Below are positions 25,741 to 34,068 of a DNA stretch of 64,000 bases, piece after piece. The position numbers and the translations under genes are program-made. Every line of letters begins with the position of its first letter. The stretch's first letter is position 1. Under the pieces are notes generated by a model. It worked only from the letters and a program-made list of their open reading frames with translations. It had not been told where the DNA came from and made no database searches. The DNA is from SIG622 sp045600125 (lineage in GTDB: Bacteria; Bacillota; Clostridia; Oscillospirales; CAG-382). Location of the stretch: positions 1 to 64,000 of the forward strand of contig JAZRXH010000142.1 of NCBI GenBank assembly GCA_045600125.1. Direction: 5' to 3'.

Positions 25741-27240
25741 TTAAGCCATGTGACCGCCGGCAAAACCGTTGTATTCTCCCATGAACCATTCGGCGTGAGA
25801 GTCGAATTTCAGACCGATCTCGCCCTTGTCGTTGAAGCCGAAGCGCATATTCACGTTGCCGAAATACTTGTCGATGGCGTCGACCTTGATGCGGAGCGTG
25901 TCCTTGCCGGTCCATGCGCCGGAGGCGATGCAGCGGTAATAATCGCCGTCCCATTTGCCGATGCTTTCACCGGAATAACCGTCCTGCGGGAATTCGCCGA
26001 TGACGGTCTTCCCGAGACCGAACCTGATTTCCTTCTCGCCCTGCGCATTTGTGAACCTCATCGTCCCGACACCGTCTTCCCCGAAGAAGAAGGTAAGGTC
26101 GGAAATGCCCATGCGATTGTCGGCAAGAACGAACCTTTTGCCGTCTATTTTTGCCGCTCTTTCATTGGAAGCGTCACCGGAAACGATCGGGTATTCCTTA
26201 TGCTCCAGCTCGTACTTCAGCTCTTCCTGCGCTTCCTTGTCCTCGGGAAGGGGAGAAGAAGAGAAGCGGCGCTTGATGTATTCCCACAGCTTCAGATAGA
26301 TGACGGTGCGGCCGTCGCCCCAGCCCTGCGAGTCCGCCGTGCAGACAAAGAGCAGATCCTCCTCGGGCATACAGATGGCAAGCTGATTGCCCATACCGAG
26401 GAAGGAGAAGGTGCCGTCGCCGGTGCACCAGATCTGATAGCCGTAGCCGTTGCCGTGGATGATATCCCGGTAGCCGGTCTCGTCGTTGTCGATAAGGCAC
26501 GATTTTGCGTCCTTTACGTACCATGCGGGGAGAAGCTGTTTTTCGTCCCATTTTCCGTCCAGCATCACGAGCCTTGCCATTCTCGCAAGGTCGAGTGTGG
26601 TGGCAAGAAGCGCCGAGCCGCCCCAGGAGTAGCCGTCGGGGGACTTGAGGACTCTCGCATTTTCCGAAAAGCCCGTTTCCCGAAGCGCCTTGTCCTTCAG
26701 ATACTCGATAAAGGGCATTCCGGTGATCTTTTCGACAAGCACGTTCAGCGTGTAGCTTGCGGAGGTGTCGTAGTTGAACACCGTGCCGGCGGCGTGGTTC
26801 GTATCGGTGTCAAAGAAGGTACCGATCCAGTTGTCCTGAAGATATCCCGGTTTTCTGGCGCTGTAGGTCGTGCTGTAGGAATAGGGAGTCGTCATGGTCA
26901 GAAGATCTCTTACCGTGGCTTCCTTTATGTAGGGGTACATTTCCTCTTTTTCAAACTCGGGGAAGTAGCTGAGTATCGGCTGTGCAAGGTCGATCTTTCC
27001 CTCGTCCGCAAGAAGTCCCACCGCCATCGAAACGAAGGACTTGGTGCAGGAATACATTCTGTGCAGATCGTACTTGTGGAAAGGCTTGCGGTACATTTCG
27101 GCGACCACGTTGTTGCCCTTTATGACGGCAAAGGAGTGGAGGAACATACCGAAATGCTCAAGGTCACGGGAAAAGGCAAGGATGTCCTTTGAGGAAAGTC
27201 CCTGCGATTCGGGAGTGGCATATGTAAAGAATTCTTTCAT
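25741..27240 (-). CDS. Class C beta-lactamase-fold serine hydrolase (copy 2)
   Basis: Exactly the same length (499) as copy 1 and co-linear with it: both open with (A/K)(D/E)FFTYATPES, both have the SxxK motif at 64-67 (here S-C-T-K), and many blocks are identical (for example YSCTK/YSSTK, GKIDL, EEDLLFVCTADSQG). The pair is a tandem duplication. No signal peptide. GAGGTT 6 nt before the ATG supports the start. It lies 58 nt downstream of the sugar phosphate isomerase gene, on the same strand, suggesting a shared transcript. Function beyond serine hydrolase is not determined. Confidence 0.88.
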   Translation of the reverse strand: MKEFFTYATPESQGLSSKDILAFSRDLEHFGMFLHSFAVIKGNNVVAEMYRKPFHKYDLHRMYSCTKSFVSMAVGLLADEGKIDLAQPILSYFPEFEKEEMYPYIKEATVRDLLTMTTPYSYSTTYSARKPGYLQDNWIGTFFDTDTNHAAGTVFNYDTSASYTLNVLVEKITGMPFIEYLKDKALRETGFSENARVLKSPDGYSWGGSALLATTLDLARMARLVMLDGKWDEKQLLPAWYVKDAKSCLIDNDETGYRDIIHGNGYGYQIWCTGDGTFSFLGMGNQLAICMPEEDLLFVCTADSQGWGDGRTVIYLKLWEYIKRRFSSSPLPEDKEAQEELKYELEHKEYPIVSGDASNERAAKIDGKRFVLADNRMGISDLTFFFGEDGVGTMRFTNAQGEKEIRFGLGKTVIGEFPQDGYSGESIGKWDGDYYRCIASGAWTGKDTLRIKVDAIDKYFGNVNMRFGFNDKGEIGLKFDSHAEWFMGEYNGFAGGHMA

Positions 27241-27298
27241 AATTAACCTCATAAACCTCTCGTAAACGGTTTTTGTTTTCGCCGTTTTTTATTTTTGC

Positions 27299-28144
27299 TC
27301 AGATGAGCTTCTTGATGGCGGAGCAGGCAACGCCGAAGGCTTCGCTTGAGGAAGCGTACTGCTTCTTGATGGTCTCGCCTTCCTTGTTTTCCAGCTTGTC
27401 CAGTCCCTTGAAGACGGCAAGATGAGGCTCGACCGTAAGGAAGACGTCCTTGTCGGTATATTCGCCGAATTCCTTCATCATTTCGGGAATATGTCCGAGA
27501 CCTTCACCGGCAGGCACGATGTTGCCCTTGCCGAAAGCGTCCTTGATGTGGAAGTAGTGGATGTATTCCTTCAGTGTGTTGAAGCCGTAAGGATAGGTCT
27601 CCTCGCCGCACTCGATGAAGTTTGCGGGGTCGAAGATGAGCCTTATCTCGCCGCCGAATTCCTTCTGGATGTCAAGACATCTGTCAACGGTTGCACCGTA
27701 AATGCCCTTTTCGTTCTCGTGGCAGAGGACGATGCCCTCTTCTCTTGCGATTTCGAGCATCCTACCGAGTTTTTCCATGACTTCGGCACGGCATTCGTCA
27801 AGGTCTGCGTCCTCTTCCATGTAGAAGGAGAACATACGGATCTGCGAAGCACCGAGAATTTTGGCGACCTTGCAGGTGTGGCGGAGCTTTTCAAGGTGAG
27901 CCTCGAAGTCGTCGGCGAGCTTGATCTTGCCGATAGGGGAGCCGATGGAGGAGAGCTTTATGCCGTTCTTGTCGAACTTTGCCCTGACCTCGGCGGCCTT
28001 TTCAAGGGTGATGTCGGAAATATTGGTTCCGTCCACGCCTCTTATCTCGATAAAATGAACGTCGTTTGCAAGAAGACCCTCGATCTGCTTGTCGATGGAA
28101 GGATCGTACTCATCCGCAAAAGCGGAAAGAATGTAGTTTGCCAT
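27299..28144 (-). CDS. Sugar phosphate isomerase/epimerase (TIM barrel)
   Basis: A 281-residue xylose-isomerase-like TIM barrel (AP endonuclease 2 superfamily). Conserved metal-ligand contexts are visible: IEIRGVDG at the second strand, CHENEKGIYG, LIFDPANFIECGE, HYFHIKDA and a terminal VEPHL. These enzymes isomerise or epimerise sugars, keto-sugars or inositol intermediates using a divalent metal. The substrate is not predictable. It is the first gene before the two serine hydrolases, has AAAGGAG before its ATG, and has its own promoter at 28184-28211. Confidence 0.88.
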   Translation of the reverse strand: MANYILSAFADEYDPSIDKQIEGLLANDVHFIEIRGVDGTNISDITLEKAAEVRAKFDKNGIKLSSIGSPIGKIKLADDFEAHLEKLRHTCKVAKILGASQIRMFSFYMEEDADLDECRAEVMEKLGRMLEIAREEGIVLCHENEKGIYGATVDRCLDIQKEFGGEIRLIFDPANFIECGEETYPYGFNTLKEYIHYFHIKDAFGKGNIVPAGEGLGHIPEMMKEFGEYTDKDVFLTVEPHLAVFKGLDKLENKEGETIKKQYASSSEAFGVACSAIKKLI

Positions 28145-28183
28145 AAGTTTTGCTCCTTTACAGAATTATAATTTTACAACTAC

Positions 28184-28211
28184 AGTATAGTCCTTTTTGC
28201 AAAAAAATCAA
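28184..28211 (-). promoter_or_regulatory. Sigma-A promoter of the sugar isomerase-serine hydrolase unit
   Basis: Minus-strand -35 TTGATT (28206-28211), 16-nt spacer, -10 TATACT (28184-28189), about 40 nt before the coding start. Confidence 0.65.
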
Positions 28212-28323
28212 GGGTATCGGGGAAAAAATAGCGGATTTAACTATTTTTTTACTATTTTTCTTGCAAATGCACAATTTTCAAAGAAGCAGCCCGAGAAAGC
28301 TCCCATACGCATCCCGAAAGGAC

Positions 28324-28360
28324 AAAAAAGGACCGACGGACTTTTCCGCCGGACCTTTCG
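28324..28360 (-). terminator. Intrinsic terminator after the GH3 gene
   Basis: Minus-strand hairpin with AAAGGTCCG and CGGTCCTTT-type arms and an inner CGGA/TCCG pairing, ending in a T-run. It is about 20 nt past the GH3 stop. Confidence 0.8.
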
Positions 28361-28378
28361 TTATTGCTTTGGATCCGC

Positions 28379-29968
28379 TTATTTCAAATGGATATCGTAG
28401 GGGATGCGCCCGGTGGGCTTCTCCTTACCCGCCAGCATTTCGATGGCGGCAAGGGTACATTCCGCCGAAAGACAGCCGTTCAGGATGCGGGGAACGTGGG
28501 GAAGCTCTTCGAGAAGGAAGGGATTTCCGAAATGCACGATCGCCGCAATACGGTTCGTTGTCTGAAGTGCTTCGATAAGCGACATTAAACGGGAGGTGTA
28601 GGTTTCCCGTCCGAGGTATGCCTGCACGATGGTGAAGGAGATGATGACGGTACCGTCATAGTCGATGCTGTTTTGCAGAACGCTGTAATTCTCGTTGGCA
28701 GACGGGAACTCGTTGATGGCGGTGACGTCGGAATGCGGGAACTGTTCCCTGATCTTTTCGGCGATGGCGGCGGGATTGTACCACTTTTTCGCAAAGGTCG
28801 CCACATCGATTTCCTTAAGATTCACGTTGCCTTCGGTGAGGATCACGAACTGATAATGTCCCGCAGGATCCAGAGCGGGGGTCAAACCGGGATCCGAAAT
28901 TCCGGCAATACAGCGGCGGTTGATCGACATATATTCCTCGATCTCCTCTTCCGTAAGCTCCGGCATTTCGGGACGGGTGAAGACGGCATGCTGTGCCCGA
29001 AGAACTCTTTTTACCGCTTCGTCGAGCCGCTCGGGAGTGATCTCGCCCGCTTCATAGGCTCTCTTGATCTCCTCATAGGAGGGCTTGATAGGACTCCACA
29101 CAAGGGCGAGGTCGTTTCCGCCGCTGATGGCGAGGCTCTTGCAGCGTTCTCTGCCGAATCTTGATACAATGCCCATCATGGTCAGCGCATCGGTGAGCAT
29201 AAGACCTTCGAAGCCCTGCTTCCGAAGGATGCCGTTGACCTTGGCGGAAAGGCTGACGGGAAATTCGTTGTCAATGTTTGCGAGCCTCTTGTGACCGGTC
29301 ATAACGCCGTCCAGAAGCCCTGCCTTCATAAGCTCAAGGTAGGAGTACAGATGGTAATCGAGAAGCTTTTCCTCGCTTACATTCAGCACGCATTCAGACA
29401 TATGGGTGTCAGCGTCTTCCGCAACGCTCGGATAGTGCTTTCCCACCGTCAATACGCCGGCGTCGTGCATTCCTTGACAAATGGCTTTTGCAAAAGACGC
29501 CACGTGCTTTTTATCCGAGCCCATCACTCTCACCGTGCCGCCGCAGGGAACGTTCCGGTCGGTCATATCGAGAACCGGATTGCAGACGGTGGTAAAGCCT
29601 GCGCGGCGTGCCGTAACGGCAGTCACCTTGCCGAACAGATAGGCGAGACGCTCGTCATTCGTATAGCTGAGCGCTATCGGATAACCGATAAGATAGGGCG
29701 CCATGCCGCTTTCCGCATCGGTGAAGATGAGAAGCGGATAATCGGCTGTCTCGTGAACGAGCCTCATATGCTCTTCGTAATGCGGTTCTCTCGGGTCGAT
29801 CCAGATACCGCCCAGAGCGTGCTTTTTGATTAGTTCAAGACAGTCGAGAAGGTTCTCGTCCCGGATGCCGAAATCGCCGCCTCCGCCGATCAGGACCATG
29901 CCGAGCTTTTGTTCGAGCGTCAAGTCTTCAAATTTCAGTTCCGTGATCTTTTTTTCCGTGTTTTCCAT
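28379..29968 (-). CDS. Glycoside hydrolase family 3, NagZ-like
   Basis: A 529-residue enzyme without signal peptide. The TIM barrel carries the family motifs: KHYP at 177-180, the D-x-H dyad (Asp187, His189) that acts as acid/base in NagZ-type GH3 enzymes, and the nucleophile Asp260 in LMLTDALTMMG. The dyad argues for a beta-N-acetylglucosaminidase or phosphorylase-like activity on N-acetylhexosamine, for example in cell-wall fragment recycling, rather than a beta-glucosidase. A C-terminal alpha/beta domain (about 380-529) follows. ATG 29968 is chosen as the first Met matching the family start; its Shine-Dalgarno is weak. Monocistronic by flanking signals. Confidence 0.88.
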   Translation of the reverse strand: MENTEKKITELKFEDLTLEQKLGMVLIGGGGDFGIRDENLLDCLELIKKHALGGIWIDPREPHYEEHMRLVHETADYPLLIFTDAESGMAPYLIGYPIALSYTNDERLAYLFGKVTAVTARRAGFTTVCNPVLDMTDRNVPCGGTVRVMGSDKKHVASFAKAICQGMHDAGVLTVGKHYPSVAEDADTHMSECVLNVSEEKLLDYHLYSYLELMKAGLLDGVMTGHKRLANIDNEFPVSLSAKVNGILRKQGFEGLMLTDALTMMGIVSRFGRERCKSLAISGGNDLALVWSPIKPSYEEIKRAYEAGEITPERLDEAVKRVLRAQHAVFTRPEMPELTEEEIEEYMSINRRCIAGISDPGLTPALDPAGHYQFVILTEGNVNLKEIDVATFAKKWYNPAAIAEKIREQFPHSDVTAINEFPSANENYSVLQNSIDYDGTVIISFTIVQAYLGRETYTSRLMSLIEALQTTNRIAAIVHFGNPFLLEELPHVPRILNGCLSAECTLAAIEMLAGKEKPTGRIPYDIHLK

Positions 29969-30109
29969 AAGTAAGCGCCAACCCTTCCTATAAGATTTTT
30001 CCGGTCGTCCACAGTCTTTTACCGCAAGCGGAATGACCGCCTTCCGGGAAACGGAGCGGGAAGTCCCCCGGAGAAACACTCCGGAAAAAAACAGTCCTGC
30101 ACCGATTTC

Positions 30110-30138
30110 ATTATAGCAGTTCCCGCTTTGCTTTTCCA
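30110..30138 (-). promoter_or_regulatory. Probable sigma-A promoter of the GH3 gene
   Basis: Minus-strand -10 TATAAT (30110-30115) with a weaker -35 TGGAAA (30133-30138) at 17-nt spacing. Confidence 0.55.
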
Positions 30139-30244
30139 TACAAATTCGGCTCAAAAACTTACACAAAAAGGCATTCTTTCCAGTTTGCCGTATGGCTGAT
30201 AGTTCACTATCTGGTTTTTATCTTGCTTTTCGGCGCAGAAAACA

Positions 30245-30290
30245 AAACACCTGCTGATAAAGAATGACGAATCTTTTTCAGCAGGTGCTT
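30245..30290 (-). terminator. Intrinsic terminator after the Gfo/Idh/MocA gene
   Basis: Minus-strand arms AGCACCTGCTGA and TCAGCAGGTG form a strong stem followed by TTTTGTTTT, about 30 nt past the stop at 30317. Confidence 0.85.
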
Positions 30291-30316
30291 TATTTGCGAT
30301 GATACTTTACAGTCGA

Positions 30317-31492
30317 TCACTTGTTGCCGTAGGTATTCGAGATATCCTCGGTGGATTCGACTACGGTCTTCTGGAAGGTGGAATTCTTGATCTTTTCCTG
30401 AAGGAGAGAGTAGAACAGATCGCCGTCGCAGGGGACGCTGACCGTCTTTCCCGTCCAGCTGGAAAGGAACATGGAGTTGGAGAGCTGCAGACCGTTGATG
30501 GCTTCATAGCCGCTTGCGAGAAGGGGCTCGCCGAAGAGAAGGGCATTCGCCACGTTCTGCACGATGGCAGAGTGGTCGTAGAGCTTGCCTTCCTCGTGGG
30601 GGAATTCAAGGACTTCCGTGGTGGAAGGAACCTTGTCAAAGCCCTTATCGCAGGAGAAGCACCATTCTCTCTCGGGCACCTCCAGCTTTGTCCAGGTGAG
30701 CTTGCCGTTTTCGGCAACGAGCTTACCCTTATCGCCGGAGATCTCAAGACGGTTGGTACCGGGGCATTCGCCGGTGGTGGTGATGAAGGTCGCCGTAGCG
30801 CCGTTTTCGTATTCCATGAAAGCGGTCACGTCGTCTTCCACTTCGATGTCGTGGTACTTGCCCTCGAAGCAGTGTGCGGTCATCTTGACCGGCATGCCGA
30901 AGATCCACTGGAGAAGGTCGAGCTGGTGGGGGCACTGGTTCAGCAGTACGCCGCCGCCTTCACCGCTCCAGGTAGCTCTCCATCCGCCGGAATTGTAGTA
31001 GCTCTGCGTTCTGTACCAGTCGGTGATGATCCAGACGCATCTCTTGAGCTGTCCGAGCTCACCGCTCTGGACGATCTCACGCATCTTCTGATAGAGGGGA
31101 TTGGTTCTCTGATTGAACATAACGCCGAAGAGCTTGCCGGACTTCTTGGCAACGTCGTAAAGCTCGTATACCTTATTGGCATAAACGCCGATAGGCTTCT
31201 CGGAGATTACGTTCAGACCGGCATTGAAAGCGTCAATACCGATAATGGGATGGAAATAGTGGGGAGTCGCGATCAGAACAACGTCGCAAAGACCGGAGGC
31301 GAGAAGCTCCTTGTAGTCGGAGAAGGCGGCAACGTCCTCACCGATGATGCTCTTTGCAAGGTCGATCCTGTCGGGCTTGATATCACAGACTGCCGTAACC
31401 TTGACGTTCTTGATATTGCCGGAAGCAATATTGCGAAGATGTCCGGTTCCCATATTGCCGCAGCCGATGATACCGAAACGAACAAAATCCAT
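30317..31492 (-). CDS. Gfo/Idh/MocA family oxidoreductase
   Basis: A 391-residue NAD(P)-dependent sugar or inositol dehydrogenase-like protein. The N-terminal Rossmann fold has GIIGCGNMGTGHL; the EKPIGV motif carries the catalytic-site lysine about residue 95; the C-terminal alpha/beta domain includes GGWRATWSGEGGGVLLNQCPHQLDLLQWIFG, with the H-x-x-D pattern typical of the active site. The start at 31492 has AAAGGAG 8 nt upstream. Substrate not predictable; neighbours suggest carbohydrate derivative metabolism. Confidence 0.92.
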   Translation of the reverse strand: MDFVRFGIIGCGNMGTGHLRNIASGNIKNVKVTAVCDIKPDRIDLAKSIIGEDVAAFSDYKELLASGLCDVVLIATPHYFHPIIGIDAFNAGLNVISEKPIGVYANKVYELYDVAKKSGKLFGVMFNQRTNPLYQKMREIVQSGELGQLKRCVWIITDWYRTQSYYNSGGWRATWSGEGGGVLLNQCPHQLDLLQWIFGMPVKMTAHCFEGKYHDIEVEDDVTAFMEYENGATATFITTTGECPGTNRLEISGDKGKLVAENGKLTWTKLEVPEREWCFSCDKGFDKVPSTTEVLEFPHEEGKLYDHSAIVQNVANALLFGEPLLASGYEAINGLQLSNSMFLSSWTGKTVSVPCDGDLFYSLLQEKIKNSTFQKTVVESTEDISNTYGNK

Positions 31493-31525
31493 AGTGGGTA
31501 CTCCTTTCATTCTTTATTACTCTAC

Positions 31526-31554
31526 ATTATAATCCGAACTTGCGGCTTTTTCAA
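31526..31554 (-). promoter_or_regulatory. Sigma-A promoter of the oxidoreductase gene
   Basis: Minus-strand -35 TTGAAA (31549-31554), 17-nt spacer, -10 TATAAT (31526-31531), about 35 nt before the coding start. Confidence 0.8.
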
Positions 31555-31667
31555 GAGTAAAAAGCAAAAAATAGCGAAAATGCAAAAATTTATTATAAAA
31601 AGCAACAAAATGAAACAGTTGGGGCACAACGGTAGGACGGCGGTTTCAGTAAATTCATATTTGACTC

Positions 31668-31696
31668 TTGATTTTTCAGATGATCCATATTATAAT
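31668..31696 (+). promoter_or_regulatory. Sigma-A promoter of tmcAL
   Basis: -35 TTGATT (31668-31673), 17-nt spacer, -10 TATAAT (31691-31696), 70 nt before the coding start. Confidence 0.8.
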
Positions 31697-31766
31697 GTTA
31701 CGTATCCGGAGCGTATTCTGCTCCGATACGGCTTTAGCCGAAAACAGACGGAAAGGGGAAAGGAGC

Positions 31767-32936
31767 ATGACGGAAAGCATCGGAAGAGTCTGCGGGATCG
31801 TCTGCGAATTCAACCCTTTCCATAACGGTCATATGTATCTTTTGGAGCGTGCCCGTTCCCTCGGCTTTGATGCGGTGGTCTGCGTCATGAGCGGGAATTT
31901 CGTCCAGCGGGGCGAAGCCGCCATAGCGGACAAAAAAGCCCGAGCCGAAGCTGCCGCCTTGTGCGGAGCCGACCTTGTGCTGTCCCTGCCGTTCCCGTAC
32001 TCTTCCTCAAGTGCCGAGAGCTTTGCAAGAGCGGGCGTGCATATCCTTTCCTCGCTCGGTATTGTTGACTCGCTTCTTTTCGGCTCGGAGTGCGGAGAAA
32101 TCGAACCGCTCCGGCGCATAGCGGACGCCGTCGGCGCAACGCCGAAGGACGGGATCATCGCCCTCCAGAAGGAAGACAGAAGCCGTTCTTTCGCCTCTCT
32201 CCGGGAGCAGATGATCGGCGAAAAGCTGGGAGAAAACTACGCAAAGCTCGCCCGGCTTCCCAACAACAACCTCGGCATCGAGTACCTTCGTGCCATAAAC
32301 GCCCTTTGTCCCTCTATGGAAGGGTGTACCGTGAAGCGTGTCGGCATAGGGCACGACGGCGGCTTTTCCGGTTCCTTTGCCTCGGGCTCGGCTCTGCGGG
32401 AAAAACTCCTGAACGGGATAAACGCTGAAAGCACGGACGTCGGTGACCTTGCGGACTATATGCCCGCCGCCGCCCTTGAAAAGATTTCGGGAAACATAAG
32501 AAGGATAAACGATGAAAAATACTTCGCCTTCGTCTGCGGCTCGCTCCTTACCCGGAAGCCGGAGGAGCTGACGGACGTCTGCGGCGTCTGCGGAGGCTTT
32601 GAGCACCTTCTTTATGATAAACTCGCCTCGTCCCGGAGCCTCGGGGAGTTGTACCGCTCTCTTGCCTCCAAGAACATGACCGACGCAAGGATCCGCCGGA
32701 CGGTTCTTTTCGCCTCGCTCGGCGTGACCGAGTCGAGAGTGAAGACGCTGCCCCGGTATTCCGAGGTGCTTGCCATCGGAAAAGAAGGAAGGAAGCTCCT
32801 TGCCTCGGCACGGAAAAAGGCGTCGATTACCCTTCTTTCAAAGCCGGGAAACATCCGGAAAGCCGACGAAACGGCTATGGCACAGTTCGCTTTTGAAAGA
32901 AAATGCGAGGAACTGTTCAAAAAGCTCCTCGATTGA
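31767..32936 (+). CDS. tmcAL: tRNA(Met) cytidine acetate ligase
   Basis: TmcAL makes N4-acetylcytidine at the wobble position of elongator tRNA-Met using acetate and ATP. The 389-residue protein opens with GIVCEFNPFHNGHMYLLERA, the nucleotidyltransferase HxGH motif of the family, followed by VVCVMSGNFVQRGEAAIADKKARAEAA and LGIEYLRA, all highly conserved in TmcAL. Start ATG 31767 follows AAGGGG; the frame upstream overlaps the promoter. Followed 66 nt later by the LCP gene on the same strand. Confidence 0.93.
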   Translation: MTESIGRVCGIVCEFNPFHNGHMYLLERARSLGFDAVVCVMSGNFVQRGEAAIADKKARAEAAALCGADLVLSLPFPYSSSSAESFARAGVHILSSLGIVDSLLFGSECGEIEPLRRIADAVGATPKDGIIALQKEDRSRSFASLREQMIGEKLGENYAKLARLPNNNLGIEYLRAINALCPSMEGCTVKRVGIGHDGGFSGSFASGSALREKLLNGINAESTDVGDLADYMPAAALEKISGNIRRINDEKYFAFVCGSLLTRKPEELTDVCGVCGGFEHLLYDKLASSRSLGELYRSLASKNMTDARIRRTVLFASLGVTESRVKTLPRYSEVLAIGKEGRKLLASARKKASITLLSKPGNIRKADETAMAQFAFERKCEELFKKLLD

Positions 32937-33002
32937 TGCACGGTATTGCTTTTGCCCGGCGAAGGATCGCCATACTTTCGAAAATACGAAAGGAAGAACT
33001 CT

Positions 33003-33917
33003 ATGAGAAACCTCAGAAATTTTCTTATTACCTACGGGATCTGCCTTCTCTGCTTCGGTGCAATGGGGGCGCTCGTGATGAAAAGCGCTCTCGGCTTTGC
33101 CGAAAAGCCGGAGGAAACACACGAGGATCCGCCGATCATTAAAGAGGATCCGGAAGTAAAACCGACGGGAGCCGATGCGGAAGACGAGGAAAGCGGCAGC
33201 TCCTTCACCATCCTCCTCGGCGCCAAGGACGCCGTGACCGGTGAATACGATGCCTTTGTCCTTTTGTCCGTCAATAAGGAAAATCACGAGTATCTTGTTT
33301 CCACCATCCCCGCCAACATGGTGCTGAACGTGGGACCAGTTGAATACTCGCTGGGCGAGTTGGAGGAAGAGAAGGGGAGAAAGTACCTCCTCGATAAGAT
33401 TTACGCTCTCACGGGACTCCGGGTCGACAGTCACGCCTTTATGCGCCTTTCGGACTTTGTGAAGGTCATCGACACCATCGGCGGCGTGACCTTTACCGTT
33501 CCGGAGAATATGTACTATCAGGACGTGAACGGCAACGTACTCGTGAACCTGAAAAAGGGGACAAGAACGCTGTCCGGCGCCGAGTCCCTCATGCTCCTTC
33601 GCTACCGGGGCTACGAGGAAGGGGACGCCAAGCGGTGCGAGGTACAGCGGGACTTTATGTTCACCGCTCTCGACCAGCTCCTTGATAAAAAGAATATCGA
33701 AAATGCCAAGGAGATCGTTCCCAAGATCATCGGCATGGTGGACACCGACTACACGGCTGCCGACTTCCTCGGTAATATCGACGTCATTTTCTCATACCGT
33801 GACTTTGCCAAGAACGAGATCAGCTATCCCGGCGTTTTCAAGACCTCCGACGACGGCACCGAGCGCTTTATCCCGCGGATCGACGAAGCGATAGCGCTCT
33901 ACCGGGAGCACCGGTGA
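33003..33917 (+). CDS. LytR-CpsA-Psr (LCP) family protein
   Basis: A 304-residue membrane-anchored protein: one helix near 7-27, then an extracellular LCP domain (about 60-250). LCP enzymes attach glycopolymers such as teichoic acids to peptidoglycan. Recognisable parts are ILLGAKDAVTGEYDAFVLLSVN, the SHAFMRLSDFVKVIDTIGGVTFTVPE block and LRYRGYEEGDAKRCEVQRDF near residue 200. The usual SIPRD motif reads TIPANM here, so one phosphate-contacting arginine is missing; activity may differ. AAAGGA supports the start. A hairpin terminator follows. Confidence 0.85.
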   Translation: MRNLRNFLITYGICLLCFGAMGALVMKSALGFAEKPEETHEDPPIIKEDPEVKPTGADAEDEESGSSFTILLGAKDAVTGEYDAFVLLSVNKENHEYLVSTIPANMVLNVGPVEYSLGELEEEKGRKYLLDKIYALTGLRVDSHAFMRLSDFVKVIDTIGGVTFTVPENMYYQDVNGNVLVNLKKGTRTLSGAESLMLLRYRGYEEGDAKRCEVQRDFMFTALDQLLDKKNIENAKEIVPKIIGMVDTDYTAADFLGNIDVIFSYRDFAKNEISYPGVFKTSDDGTERFIPRIDEAIALYREHR

Positions 33918-33962
33918 CGTGAGTCATTTTCTTTGCACTTTGCCCGCACCCTGCATATAGTT

Positions 33963-34001
33963 AATGCCGCACTCCGGCTCATACGGGGTACGGCATTTTT
34001 G
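33963..34001 (+). terminator. Intrinsic terminator after the LCP gene
   Basis: Arms ATGCCG and CGGCAT with additional inner pairing, followed by TTTTT, about 50 nt past the stop. Confidence 0.7.
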
Positions 34002-34068
34002 CTATGCATTATCGGGCTTTTGCTAAAATTAAACTGTTCTGCATTTCAGCGTTTTTCCGGCATTCCCA

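Larger units (their letters stand above)
29969..30316. other. Intergenic region between the oxidoreductase and GH3 genes
   Basis: About 350 bp containing the GH3 promoter (30110-30138) and the oxidoreductase terminator (about 30245-30290). The GH3 leader is roughly 140 nt long; I find no named riboswitch in it and no additional gene. Confidence 0.55.

Noticed and set aside
24118..27240. True beta-lactam resistance genes
   Set aside because: The proteins have the class C fold motifs but no signal peptide and an extra C-terminal domain, unlike AmpC enzymes.
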